A stretch of DNA of 64,000 nucleotides from Rhodococcoides fascians NBRC 12155 = LMG 3623 (GTDB taxonomy: Bacteria > Actinomycetota > Actinomycetes > Mycobacteriales > Mycobacteriaceae). A program made the position numbers and the translations under genes. The notes under the pieces are model-generated. The model worked only from the letters and a program-made list of their open reading frames with translations, was not told the DNA's origin and did not search any database. Shown here in pieces: positions 1 through 46,634 of this stretch (position 1 is the first letter of the stretch; each line of letters begins with the position of its first letter). Where the stretch lies: NCBI RefSeq assembly GCF_001894785.1, contig NZ_BCWW01000007.1, forward strand, positions 124,001-188,000, given 5' to 3'.

Positions 1-15900
<15,900 letters not shown>

Positions 15901-15939
15901 CGAAAGCCGAGCTCGCCGGTTGTGCACGTGGATCGATCA

Positions 15940-15949
15940 GGAGGAAAAG
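15940..15949 (+). promoter_or_regulatory. Strong ribosome binding site of NRPS subunit 2
   Basis: CAGGAGGAAAAG lies just upstream of the ATG at 15954, in a 53-bp gap after the stop of subunit 1. No terminator is visible in the gap, so the two genes are probably co-transcribed with independent strong initiation of the second. Confidence 0.7.
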
Positions 15950-15953
15950 TTAG

Positions 15954-37709
<21,756 letters not shown>

Positions 37710-37736
37710 GGTGAGGCGAACTGCAACGCTCGCCGC

Positions 37737-37782
37737 GTCGTGGACGATGAACGGTCGGATCGGCCGACGCGTCGTCCACGAC
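37737..37782 (+). repeat. Inverted repeat between NRPS subunits 2 and 3
   Basis: GTCGTGGACGA (37737-37747) and TCGTCCACGAC (37772-37782) are exact reverse complements. The 24-nt spacer has its own inner pairing (GTCGG with CCGAC). It lies in the 111-bp gap before the third NRPS gene. It may be an attenuator, an mRNA-stabilising hairpin or an operator. No T-tract follows it. Confidence 0.55.
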
Positions 37783-37820
37783 CGAGCGCGGGGCAACACT
37801 GGTGAGGAGTCATAGTTCAG

Positions 37821-40800
37821 ATGAGTTCGGATGGATCGACCGGCACACCGTCCGAGTCGGGCGGCCGAGTGGGTGGACGGTCGAGCCGCCCCAGGCCTAC
37901 CCGTGCACGACCCACCCGACAGCGACCGGCCCGTACGGTCGCGCTGCCGACTCTGCTCGCCGCGGCGGTGGAAAAGAACCCGGACGGTATAGCGGTGGAG
38001 TGCGGCACCCGGTCGCTCACCTATCGGGAGATCGACTCCCGGTCGTCCAGGCTGGCCCGGCTGCTCATCGAACGCGGGGTCGGCCCCGAGGATTTCGTGG
38101 CTCTGGCACTGACCCGTTCGATCGAATCTGTCACGGCCGTGTGGGCCGTGGCGAAGACCGGTGCTGCATTCGTGCCCATCGACCCCAACTACCCAGCCGC
38201 CCGCATCACGCACATGGTGAACGACTCCGGCGTGCGAATGGGTGTCACTGCAACACAATTCGAAGAATCGATGCCGACGTCGGTGTCGTGGATCAGCCTC
38301 GACTCGTCCGACATCGAAGGTGCACTCCAGGGGTTGTCCGACGATCCCGTCGTGGCGGACGACCGACGGGCACCGATTCGCCCGTCCACGCTCGCGTACG
38401 TCATCTACACCTCCGGCTCGACCGGTCTGCCGAAGGGCGTCGCCGTCTCCCACGCCGGGCTGGCACCGCTGACCTCCACTCAGGTCGAGATCTACGGGCT
38501 GGACTCCGATTCGCGCACACTGCATTTCGCGTCCCCCAGCTTCGATGCGTCCGTGCTGGAGCTACTGATGGCTGTGGGCGCAGGTTCGACGATGGTCATC
38601 GTCCCGCCCGGTGTCTACGGCGGTTCCGATCTGGGTGACATGCTCCGCCACCACCGCGTCAGCCATGCGTTCATCACCCCGGCGGCGCTGGCCTCACTCG
38701 ATCCGGCAGAGGTGCCCGACATGCGAGTGCTCGCGATCGGCGGCGAGGCCTTCACCTCGGAACTGATGTCGAAGTGGGCACCGGGTAGACGTTTTCACAA
38801 CGTCTACGGCCCCACCGAAGCGTCGATGGTGTGCAACATCTCGCCACCCTTGAACGCGGGCGAAGCCGTGCTGCTCGGGCCGTCCACCAAGGACATGGGC
38901 TACCACGTGCTCGACGACCGGTTGCGGCAGGTGCCCGCCGGGGTGCCGGGGGAGTTGTATCTGACCGGTGCCGGCCTTGCGCGGGGTTACCATCGACGCT
39001 TCGCGCTGACCGCTGCGCGTTTCGTCGCCAATCCTTATGCAGCCGAAGGAAACTCGGAACAGAGCCGACTGTACCGCACCGGTGACCTGGTGCGCTGGCG
39101 GGAAGTGGCGTCCGGACGGGCCATCGAATACCTGGGCCGCAACGACTTTCAGGTCCAGATCCGAGGCTTCAGAATCGAACTCGGTGAAATCGACGCCGTT
39201 CTCACAGCGCAGGACGGGGTCGATTTCGCTGTGACCCTCGGTCACCGCAGTCCCACCGGCGCAACCGTTCTCGCGGCGTACGTACTGCCGGTGGCAGGGA
39301 CGGACGTCGACCTGGACCGGGTGCTGGACGAGGCCGGGCGGAGTCTGCCTGCGCACATGGTGCCCTCGGTGATCACACGGATCGATTCGATCCCGCTGAC
39401 TCCCGCCGGCAAGCTGGACCGAGACGCACTGCCGGAACCGGTGTTCGAGGCCGCGAAGTTCCGGTCCCCGTCGACCACTACCGAACATGTGGTGGCCGAT
39501 ATCTTCGTCGAGCTGCTCGGGGTCGAACGGGTCGGCCTGGACGACGACTTCTTCGCACTCGGGGGCAACTCCCTGATCGCCACACAGCTTGCGGCTCGAT
39601 TGGGTTCGGCTCTGGGCGTTCATGTTCCGGCGCGCTGGGTGTTCGAGTCCTCCACCGTCGAGGCCTTGGCGCAGGCCGCCGATTCGGCGGACGGTCCGGT
39701 TCGAGCTGCGCTCGACACGTCGAGGCAGCGGCCCGAGCGCATCCCGCTCTCGTCCGCACAGCAGCGAATGTGGTTTCTCAACCGCCTCGACACCGACTCC
39801 GCCCTCAACAACGTGCCGGTCGCTCTGTTGCTCCGCGGAGAACTCGATGTCGACGCGCTGCAGGCTGCCGTGGGGGACGTGGTCGGTCGACACGAATCGT
39901 TGCGCACCGTGTACCCGGAGATCGACGGTGTCGGGTATCAACAGGTGCGGGACGAGGCCGAGACGCACGTCGGGATGGACGTGGTCCGCATCGCTCGTGA
40001 CGACGCGCTCGCTGCGGTCACACAGTTCTTCACCCGCGGATTCGACGTCACCGTCGAGATCCCGTTTCGTGTCCGGCTGTTCCACATCACGGACCCCGCC
40101 GGTGCAGCACCGGAGTACGTGCTGGCCTTCGTTGCCCACCACATCTCGGCGGACGGGCTCTCGATGGCCCCGCTGTCCCGCGACGTCATGACTGCGTACC
40201 TCGCGCGGCACGGCGGATCGGCACCGCAGTGGGCACCGCTGCCGGTCCAGTACGTCGACTACACACTCTGGCAACTCGACATGCTCGGCTCCGAATCGGA
40301 CCCGAAGTCGTTGGCCCGCAAGCAGATCGACTATTGGCGTCGCACGCTCGACGGCCTCCCCGAGCAGTTGGATCTGCCCTCCGACCGGCCGCGCCCGCGG
40401 GTCGCATCGGGACAGGGGGCGGTGACGGCGTTCGAGATCGACGCTGCACTGCACGCCCGTGTACTCGAGTGTGCACGCGCGCACGACGCCACCGCGTTCA
40501 TGGTGGTGCACGCAGCGTTGGCGGTGCTGCTGGCGACGTTGTCCGGGACGTCCGACATCGCCGTGGGAGCACCGGTGGGTGGTCGCGGCGACGCACGGTT
40601 GGACGACCTGGTGGGCATGTTCGTCAACACGGTGGTCCTGCGAACGCAGATCGCTCGAGACGCCTCGTTCGGTGCGGTACTCGATGCCGTACGTACGTCC
40701 GACCTGGAGGCATTCGACAATGTGGACGTACCCTTCGAGCGTCTCGTCGAGGTACTCGATCCGGTGCGTTCGCAAGGGCGGCACCCGCTGGTCCAGGTAG

Positions 40801-43679
40801 CGCTGTTCTTCCAGAACTTCTCCCAGGGATCGTTCGAGCTCCCCGATCTGGGCGTCGAGGCATTCGGGTCCGGGGCGGCGTCGGCAAAGTTCGATCTCCA
40901 GGTGACGCTCACCGAACTCGGAGACGGCGCAGGTCTGGCCGGCGAGCTGATGTACGCGACGGATCTGTTCGACGAGTCGACGGTGGCGTCGTTCGGGCGA
41001 CGGTTGGTGGCTGTACTCGAGGCGGTGACCGCTCGTCCGGATGGCGTGGTCGGTGATATCGACGTTCTCGATTCGGCCGAGCGTGAACGAATCATGGTGC
41101 GCGGCAACGGCGACGAGGTGGCCGTCGAATCCGCCGAGGTGTTGTTGGACGGCTTCGATCGGGTGGTGGCCGACACGCCCGACGCGGTCGCGGTGGTGTT
41201 CGGCGAACGGTCGCTGACGTATCGGGAGTTCTCGGCTCGGGTGGACGCGACTGCGCAGCTGTTGCAGGAGCACGGTGCCGGGCAAGGTGTTCTGGTGGGG
41301 CTCGCGATGCGGCGGTCCGTCGAGTTGGTCGTCGGCATGTATGCGGTGCTGCGATCGGGCGCGGCGTACGTTCCGGTGGACCCGGATCAGCCGACCGAAC
41401 GTAACGACTACATTCTCGACACGGCCGCCCCGGTGGTCGTGTTGTCCACGGCCAGAGATGGTTTCGTCACGGCGACCGCTGTTCCGGTCGTCGACATCAC
41501 CGATCCACCGGAGCCGTCCGGGTCGGTGGTGTTTCCGCGCGCCGCCGGGGACGACCTGGCGTACGTGTTGTTCACGTCCGGGTCGACCGGTCGTCCGAAG
41601 GGCGTGGCGATCGAACACCGGGCCATCGTCAACCAGATGGCGTGGATGGCGCAGGAATACGGTCTCGATGCGTCGGATGTGTACCTGCAGAAGACGGCGA
41701 CGACGTTCGATGTCTCGCTGTGGGGTTTCTTCCTGCCGCTGCGAACCGGCGGTCGGTTGATCGTGGCGGCCCCGGGCGCGCAGCGTGACGTCGAGGCGGT
41801 CGCCGCCGATATCGCGCGGCACGGGGTGACCGTGACGGACTTCGTGCCGTCGATGCTGACGGTGTTCGTCGAAGCGGTGTCGGCGCAGTCGATCTCGTCG
41901 CTGCGGCATGTTTTCGTCATCGGTGAGGCGCTGCCCGCGGGTACCGTCGATGCTTGGCGGGCAGTGTCGGATGCGCGGGTGCACAACCTGTACGGGCCTA
42001 CCGAGGCGGCGGTCAGCGTCACTTATCGCGATGTCTCCGAGGACGGGGCGGGGTCCGGATCGGTGTCCATCGGTGTGCCCGAGTGGAACACCTCGGTGCA
42101 CGTGCTGGATTCGCGTCTGCATCCGGTACCGGCGGGCGTTCCGGGGGAGTTGTACTTGGCGGGTGTGCAGTTGGCGCGGGGTTACGTTGCGCGGCCGGAC
42201 CTGTCGGCGGAGCGGTTCGTGGCGAACCCGTTCGACGGCGTGGGGACGCGGATGTATCGGACCGGTGATCTGGTGCGGTGGTCGATGGATGCCGATCGGC
42301 TCGAGTACATCGGTCGCACCGATTTTCAGGTCAAGTTCCGTGGGCAGCGAATCGAGTTGGGAGAGATCGAGACTGCGCTGACGGCGCGGTCGTCGGTGAG
42401 TCAGGCTGTCGTCGTGGTGTCGCACTCGGCGGTCGGTGAATCGTTGGCGGCGTACCTGGTTCCTACACCCGGTACCGACCTCGATGTCGAGCTCGTTCGG
42501 GCGGAGGCAATTTCTGCGCTGCCGTCCTACATGGTTCCGTCAGCCTTCGTGGTGCTCGACGCTCTACCGCTCAACGCTGCGGGAAAGCTGGATCGTCGTG
42601 CGCTGCCGAGTCCGGAGTTCGAGACCCGCGAGTTCAGGGCCCCGCAGACACCGGTGGAGGAAGCTGTTGCAGGTGTGTTCGCGGACGTTCTGGGAGTCGA
42701 ACGCGTGGGACTCGACGACGACTTCTTCTCGCTCGGCGGCAACTCGCTGCTGGCCGTCAAGTTGGTCTCCGCGCTGAAGGGGGCCCTCGGTGGTCGGCCT
42801 GTTCCTCTGAACTGGTTGTTCGTGGACGCGTCCGTTGCCTCGCTTGCGGCACGAATCACTGCTGCCACGGCATCGGGAGTCGACGGAGCGGAAGCAAGCG
42901 GGCTCGAGGTCCTGATACCTCTACGGGTAGGCGGTTCTTCGGCCCCGCTGTTCTGTATCCACCCCATCGTGGGTCTGTCCTGGGCCTTCGGTGCCCTGGC
43001 GTCACACATCGGCGACGACCGTCCGATCTACGGATTGCAGTCGCCCGCGCTGTCCGGTGCAGAACCTGTGCCGCAGTCGATAGAACAGTGGGCTGCGGTA
43101 TTCGTGGACAAGATTCGCGCCGTGCAACCGTCGGGCCCGTATCACCTGCTGGGGTGGTCCATGGGCGGACTGATCGCGCATGCGATGGCCGTGCAACTGC
43201 AACGTGAGGGCCACGAGGTCTCGACGTTGGCCATGATGGACTCGTTCGTTGCGGGTGGGTCGGACCACCTCGTCGACAGGCCGGTATCGGCGGACGAGAT
43301 TCTCGGCGGGCTGGGTGTCGGTGCGGACAACCACCTCGAGATCGGTGAACTCACGGTCGACTCCGTGGCCGAACTGTTGAAGTCGATGCCGGCACCTTTC
43401 GACTCGATTTCCCGCGAACGGGTCGCCGGGATACTCGACGGGATCGCACAATCGGCAGAGCTCATCGAAACCTATGTGCCACAGACCTTCACAGGACGGG
43501 CGCTGCTGTTCGCATCGGTCACCGACGATCCCACGGGCAACGTGGCGGCGGCGACATGGCGCGGTGCGCTGAGCGAGGGCATGACGGTCGTCCCGGTCCA
43601 TTCGACGCACTGGCAGATGGCGTCGTCGCCGGCATCGACCGAGATCGGGCCCGTGCTGGACGCGGAATTGCACCGGTAG
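37821..43679 (+). CDS. NRPS subunit 3, two modules with terminal thioesterase
   Basis: A 1952-residue terminal NRPS, A-T-C-A-T-TE. The ATG at 37821 has GAGGAG about 12 nt upstream. The first 40 residues are an Arg/Pro-rich basic tail (RPRPTRARPTRQRPAR), which could contact the preceding subunit. Carrier serines are at 584 and 1642; the C-domain HHISADG starts at 773. Codes read by eye are DALFAGVMVK (unassigned) and DVWDFILVSK (unassigned, close to DVWDYVLVSK in subunit 2). The thioesterase has GWSMG (Ser 1780), MMDSF (Asp 1807) and THWQM (His 1930), a complete triad, and should release the peptide by hydrolysis or cyclisation. The first A domain must accept from the last C domain of subunit 2. 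A perfect hairpin follows the stop codon. Confidence 0.97.
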   Translation: MSSDGSTGTPSESGGRVGGRSSRPRPTRARPTRQRPARTVALPTLLAAAVEKNPDGIAVECGTRSLTYREIDSRSSRLARLLIERGVGPEDFVALALTRSIESVTAVWAVAKTGAAFVPIDPNYPAARITHMVNDSGVRMGVTATQFEESMPTSVSWISLDSSDIEGALQGLSDDPVVADDRRAPIRPSTLAYVIYTSGSTGLPKGVAVSHAGLAPLTSTQVEIYGLDSDSRTLHFASPSFDASVLELLMAVGAGSTMVIVPPGVYGGSDLGDMLRHHRVSHAFITPAALASLDPAEVPDMRVLAIGGEAFTSELMSKWAPGRRFHNVYGPTEASMVCNISPPLNAGEAVLLGPSTKDMGYHVLDDRLRQVPAGVPGELYLTGAGLARGYHRRFALTAARFVANPYAAEGNSEQSRLYRTGDLVRWREVASGRAIEYLGRNDFQVQIRGFRIELGEIDAVLTAQDGVDFAVTLGHRSPTGATVLAAYVLPVAGTDVDLDRVLDEAGRSLPAHMVPSVITRIDSIPLTPAGKLDRDALPEPVFEAAKFRSPSTTTEHVVADIFVELLGVERVGLDDDFFALGGNSLIATQLAARLGSALGVHVPARWVFESSTVEALAQAADSADGPVRAALDTSRQRPERIPLSSAQQRMWFLNRLDTDSALNNVPVALLLRGELDVDALQAAVGDVVGRHESLRTVYPEIDGVGYQQVRDEAETHVGMDVVRIARDDALAAVTQFFTRGFDVTVEIPFRVRLFHITDPAGAAPEYVLAFVAHHISADGLSMAPLSRDVMTAYLARHGGSAPQWAPLPVQYVDYTLWQLDMLGSESDPKSLARKQIDYWRRTLDGLPEQLDLPSDRPRPRVASGQGAVTAFEIDAALHARVLECARAHDATAFMVVHAALAVLLATLSGTSDIAVGAPVGGRGDARLDDLVGMFVNTVVLRTQIARDASFGAVLDAVRTSDLEAFDNVDVPFERLVEVLDPVRSQGRHPLVQVALFFQNFSQGSFELPDLGVEAFGSGAASAKFDLQVTLTELGDGAGLAGELMYATDLFDESTVASFGRRLVAVLEAVTARPDGVVGDIDVLDSAERERIMVRGNGDEVAVESAEVLLDGFDRVVADTPDAVAVVFGERSLTYREFSARVDATAQLLQEHGAGQGVLVGLAMRRSVELVVGMYAVLRSGAAYVPVDPDQPTERNDYILDTAAPVVVLSTARDGFVTATAVPVVDITDPPEPSGSVVFPRAAGDDLAYVLFTSGSTGRPKGVAIEHRAIVNQMAWMAQEYGLDASDVYLQKTATTFDVSLWGFFLPLRTGGRLIVAAPGAQRDVEAVAADIARHGVTVTDFVPSMLTVFVEAVSAQSISSLRHVFVIGEALPAGTVDAWRAVSDARVHNLYGPTEAAVSVTYRDVSEDGAGSGSVSIGVPEWNTSVHVLDSRLHPVPAGVPGELYLAGVQLARGYVARPDLSAERFVANPFDGVGTRMYRTGDLVRWSMDADRLEYIGRTDFQVKFRGQRIELGEIETALTARSSVSQAVVVVSHSAVGESLAAYLVPTPGTDLDVELVRAEAISALPSYMVPSAFVVLDALPLNAAGKLDRRALPSPEFETREFRAPQTPVEEAVAGVFADVLGVERVGLDDDFFSLGGNSLLAVKLVSALKGALGGRPVPLNWLFVDASVASLAARITAATASGVDGAEASGLEVLIPLRVGGSSAPLFCIHPIVGLSWAFGALASHIGDDRPIYGLQSPALSGAEPVPQSIEQWAAVFVDKIRAVQPSGPYHLLGWSMGGLIAHAMAVQLQREGHEVSTLAMMDSFVAGGSDHLVDRPVSADEILGGLGVGADNHLEIGELTVDSVAELLKSMPAPFDSISRERVAGILDGIAQSAELIETYVPQTFTGRALLFASVTDDPTGNVAAATWRGALSEGMTVVPVHSTHWQMASSPASTEIGPVLDAELHR
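42900..43676 (+). other. Type I thioesterase domain of NRPS subunit 3
   Basis: Alpha/beta-hydrolase release domain beginning near LEVLIPLRVGG. Ser 1780 (GWSMG), Asp 1807 and His 1930 form the expected triad. This marks the end of the assembly line and the C-terminus of the product. Whether it hydrolyses or cyclises, for instance onto one of the many Ser/Thr hydroxyls, cannot be read from sequence. Confidence 0.9.
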
Positions 43680-43689
43680 TCCGTTCGGC

Positions 43690-43734
43690 AACGACGAAGG
43701 CCTCACGACACCGTGTCGTGAGGCCTTCGTCGTT
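43690..43734. terminator. Perfect 22-bp palindromic terminator between convergent genes
   Basis: Bases 43690-43711 and 43713-43734 are exact reverse complements over 22 bp around a single base, which would form a tight loop after the innermost pairs open. It lies 10 bp after the NRPS stop and 15 bp before the end of the convergent lipase gene, so it can serve both strands. There is no clear T-tract, as is common in actinobacteria. Confidence 0.85.
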
Positions 43735-43749
43735 GCGTGTGGAGAATGT

Positions 43750-44685
43750 TCAGCAGGGTGCGGGCGTGGTGGTTGCGTAATCGGGATCGAGTGCGGTCTT
43801 CACCATGTACAGGGGAGCGGGATCGGCGACGAGACCGACGTGGGACGTCGTCGCCGTGGGGCACACGTCCTGAACCCAGACGTTGTGCACCATCGCAGGG
43901 TCGCCGGACTTGAGGAAGGTGTTCGCGGGCGGTGTCGAGACGGTGTCGTTGCGCGTGGCGATGACGGTGTACTCGACCCCTGGTTCGACGTCTCCGCCTT
44001 CGTTCAAGCTCGTCAGCGTCGTCGAACCGACGAGTTGCTGGGCACCCGCCATGTTGTATGTCAGGGGGGTGAGTGCGTCGCCGGGCAGGCCGAGAGAGGT
44101 GAGCAGTTCGGAGAGCTGCTGCAAACCACCGAAGGTCGTGCCGTGGTTGGTGGCGCCCAGTGTGACCAGTGTGTGCACCTTGTTGCGGGCGGGGTCCTGC
44201 ACATCGGTGCCGCCATCGAACTTCATGTACTGCCGAGTGGCGGTGCCACCCTGCGAATGGCCGACCATGTCGACTTGCTCGGCACCGGTCGCCGCGAGCA
44301 CTTCGTCGACGAAACGGCCGATCTGACGGCCCGACTCAGCGATGTCGCCGGAGCCCCAGATGGTCGTGCCCGGGTCGAGCAGCAGCGATACTCCGCCGTA
44401 GTTGGGTGCGAAGACGCAGTAGCCCTCGCTCTTCAGCTGCGGTGCCAGGATCTTCCATGTGGACGCATCCATCTTGGTTCCGTGGACGAGCACGACCGGA
44501 CGGGGATGGGCCGCGCTGGGAACACAGCCGAAGTCGTTGGCACCCTCGAGGGTAGGCGTGGCAGAAACCGAGGTTCCGGTGGGCGAGGGCGCAGCGACCG
44601 CTGTGCCCGTCCCGGTGAAGGACAGGGCACCGGCCACCGCGACAGCAATCGCCGTGGGCAATACTCTCGTGAACTTCTTCGGCAT
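43750..44685 (-). CDS. Secreted class-2-like lipase/esterase
   Basis: A 311-residue alpha/beta hydrolase. I chose the ATG at 44685 because it starts directly with a signal peptide: MPKK, a hydrophobic stretch, then AVAA before a Ser/Thr/Pro-rich mature start. An in-frame start 57 bp upstream would bury the signal. Motifs: VVLVHGT (oxyanion region), GHSQGG (Ser 144), RNDTV (likely Asp) and TSHVGLVAD (likely His). Four cysteines fit two disulfides, as in secreted actinobacterial lipases. It should act outside the membrane on acyl esters. It is the last gene of the minus-strand block and converges on the NRPS; a role in modifying or hydrolysing the NRPS product is only suggested by position. Confidence 0.9.
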   Translation of the reverse strand: MPKKFTRVLPTAIAVAVAGALSFTGTGTAVAAPSPTGTSVSATPTLEGANDFGCVPSAAHPRPVVLVHGTKMDASTWKILAPQLKSEGYCVFAPNYGGVSLLLDPGTTIWGSGDIAESGRQIGRFVDEVLAATGAEQVDMVGHSQGGTATRQYMKFDGGTDVQDPARNKVHTLVTLGATNHGTTFGGLQQLSELLTSLGLPGDALTPLTYNMAGAQQLVGSTTLTSLNEGGDVEPGVEYTVIATRNDTVSTPPANTFLKSGDPAMVHNVWVQDVCPTATTSHVGLVADPAPLYMVKTALDPDYATTTPAPC

Positions 44686-44746
44686 GGCCTCTATCTCGTC
44701 CGGGGCGTGGGAATCCGCCGCTGTCACCTGCATCTGCGTCACCGAC

Positions 44747-44775
44747 CGTAACAGCCGGACACACAGGCGTAACAG
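44747..44775 (-). promoter_or_regulatory. Direct repeats upstream of the lipase gene
   Basis: CGTAACAG occurs twice (44747-44754 and 44768-44775; CTGTTACG on the coding strand), spaced 21 bp or two helical turns, about 60-90 bp before the lipase start. On the minus strand TTACGC, 17 bp, TACGGT could be a promoter made from the same sequence. Either a regulator site or a promoter duplication; weak evidence. Confidence 0.35.
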
Positions 44776-44833
44776 GCGTGCAGGTCAAGGGTGCCGGTCG
44801 GGCAGGCCGGTCGGCGAGCCCGTGTGGTGGACA

Positions 44834-45727
44834 TCACCAACCGATGGCTCCGTATCTGATTCCTGCGCGAAGCTCGCCGACCCGGATGACGAACGCACGC
44901 AGCCAATGGCCGCGTGACATCCCGGTCAGCGACGTCGGCAGCAGGGGATTGCGCAGCAGCAGCGCCATCCACCAGGACGCGACTCGGCGCACTTTCAGTG
45001 CCGGGCACCCTTGGGGCCGGTAGATTCCGCGAAGCTTGGCGAAGCCGAACCCGAGGCGGAAAGACTGGCGCAGGAGAGGGCGTAGCTCGTCACGCAGTCG
45101 ATACGCCACTTCTGCCTCGGTACTGAACCCCAAGGTGTAACCCGCCAGTTGCGCCCGCCAACTGAACTCGACATCCTGGCTTGCTCGGTAGCGGTTGTCC
45201 ATGCCGCCGAGATCGCTGTAGACCGATGCCCAGCAGGCCATACTCGCGCCGATCGCGAACGGCAGGAAGTCGGTGCGGCCCTGGTTCTCCGGCGCTGTCG
45301 TGGGCGTCCACGACAGCGCCCGGACGCTGTTCAGCGTGTCGGTTTCGACCGCAGTACCGACAACATCGAACGACGACGCCTCCTGTACGAGCGTGGTGAG
45401 CCACGACGGGTGCACGACATCGTCCGAGTCGCAGAACGCCAACAGATCGCCGGACGCCTCTCGGGCACCGCAGTTGCGTGCGTAACCCGCTCCGGTCTCG
45501 CGGGAAGCATCGACCGACCTGAGCCGCAGCCGCTCTCGCAAAGGATGAGTGAGTACGTATTCGCCGAGGTCCCCGCCTCGCGTGTTGTCCGCAACGAGCA
45601 CCTCGAACGGAAACCCGACATCCTGATCGGCCAGAGCCTGCAACTGTGCGTCCAAGTGCGGATCGAGGCCACCGACAGGAATGATCACCGATACCGACGG
45701 ATGCTCAGGTCGTGCCCGGTCGACCAC
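44834..45727 (-). CDS. Family 2 glycosyltransferase
   Basis: A 297-residue GT-A fold glycosyltransferase. The N-terminus has SVSVIIPVGG, then a nucleotide-binding VADNT strand and DSDD at residues 100-103, the metal/nucleotide-sugar binding motif. A later GGMD..RASQDVEFSWR stretch fits the acceptor/ED region. No clear transmembrane segments, so it is probably cytosolic or peripheral. The GTG at 45727 is preceded by GGGGGA. It sits 42 bp after the second exporter permease and on the same strand. The sugar and acceptor are unknown; glycosylation of the NRPS product is an inference from position. Confidence 0.88.
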   Translation of the reverse strand: MVDRARPEHPSVSVIIPVGGLDPHLDAQLQALADQDVGFPFEVLVADNTRGGDLGEYVLTHPLRERLRLRSVDASRETGAGYARNCGAREASGDLLAFCDSDDVVHPSWLTTLVQEASSFDVVGTAVETDTLNSVRALSWTPTTAPENQGRTDFLPFAIGASMACWASVYSDLGGMDNRYRASQDVEFSWRAQLAGYTLGFSTEAEVAYRLRDELRPLLRQSFRLGFGFAKLRGIYRPQGCPALKVRRVASWWMALLLRNPLLPTSLTGMSRGHWLRAFVIRVGELRAGIRYGAIGW

Positions 45728-45769
45728 AACGAATCCCCCAACGTAGAAATGTCGGCCCGGGCGACGCGA

Positions 45770-46624
45770 TCAGCCCGACGCAGATGCCTTCTTGTACCCC
45801 CGAATCGCAGGGTAGAGGAAGATCACGACCATTCCCAGAGACCACGCGAGAGTTTGGAGAATCGGAGTCATGACGGGCCCTCCGAGTGCCAGCGCGCGCA
45901 TCGCGGAGACCGCAACCGACATCGGCTGCGCTGCAACCACCGGCTGCAGCCAGAGCGGATACGCGAGGACGGGGACGAACCCCGCATTGAAGAACATCAA
46001 CAACGTGCAGAAGATCGACACCACTTCGACCAGTGGTGCGTCGCCGGCCACCGTGGCGAGGAACGTGACCATGACTGCGAACCCGATACCGAACACGACA
46101 GGAATCAGGAGCAACAAGATGCCGGCCTGAATTCCCTGGGTGAACCTGAACCCCAGCGCTACACCGGCACAGATTATGACCACGGTGGTCACGAGCACCC
46201 GAACTGCTTCGGCGATCATCCTGCCCAGGAGGCCGGCCGCACGGTGAGTGGGCGTTGTCCAGAACCGAGCCAACAGACCCGACTTTCGTTCGCCCTTGAG
46301 GCCGACAGCGCTGACTATGGACCCGAACATGGCTCCGACCAGAGCGATCATCGGCACCTGGCCGTAGATCGCCGGCGATCCGGTGGCCGCGGAAATCGAG
46401 TTTCCGAGCACGACACGGAACATGACCAGCATCAACGCGGGGTACAGCAACGCCTGAATCATCGTCGACGGATCGCGCATCCACCGCATCAGAAGTCGTT
46501 TGGCCTGGATCAGGCTGTGTGTCCCGAGCGCACGAACGGACCCTTCTCGCAGGGCCATGTTGGGTTCGGGAAAGGTCAGGTTGGATACGCGTGCAGCGTT
46601 CACCGACGCTTCTGTCATCGTCAT
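45770..46624 (-). CDS. ABC-2 type exporter permease (DrrC-like)
   Basis: A 284-residue integral membrane protein with about six hydrophobic segments, of the ABC-2 family that includes daunorubicin/PDIM-type exporters. The ERKSGLLARFWTTP stretch resembles the cytoplasmic loop of this family. It starts 10 bp after the preceding permease gene and forms the second half of a heteromeric channel powered by the upstream ATPase. DrrABC systems export polyketides, glycolipids and peptides; here the NRPS product is the obvious candidate, by context. Confidence 0.88.
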   Translation of the reverse strand: MTMTEASVNAARVSNLTFPEPNMALREGSVRALGTHSLIQAKRLLMRWMRDPSTMIQALLYPALMLVMFRVVLGNSISAATGSPAIYGQVPMIALVGAMFGSIVSAVGLKGERKSGLLARFWTTPTHRAAGLLGRMIAEAVRVLVTTVVIICAGVALGFRFTQGIQAGILLLLIPVVFGIGFAVMVTFLATVAGDAPLVEVVSIFCTLLMFFNAGFVPVLAYPLWLQPVVAAQPMSVAVSAMRALALGGPVMTPILQTLAWSLGMVVIFLYPAIRGYKKASASG

Positions 46625-46634
46625 CTCGGACTCG

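Noticed and set aside
38694..42425. Very long open frame (about 1240 codons) antisense to NRPS subunit 3
   Set aside because: It lies fully opposite an NRPS gene with intact motifs. Its translation is His/Arg/Asp-rich without recognisable domains, the usual mirror of high-GC codon bias.
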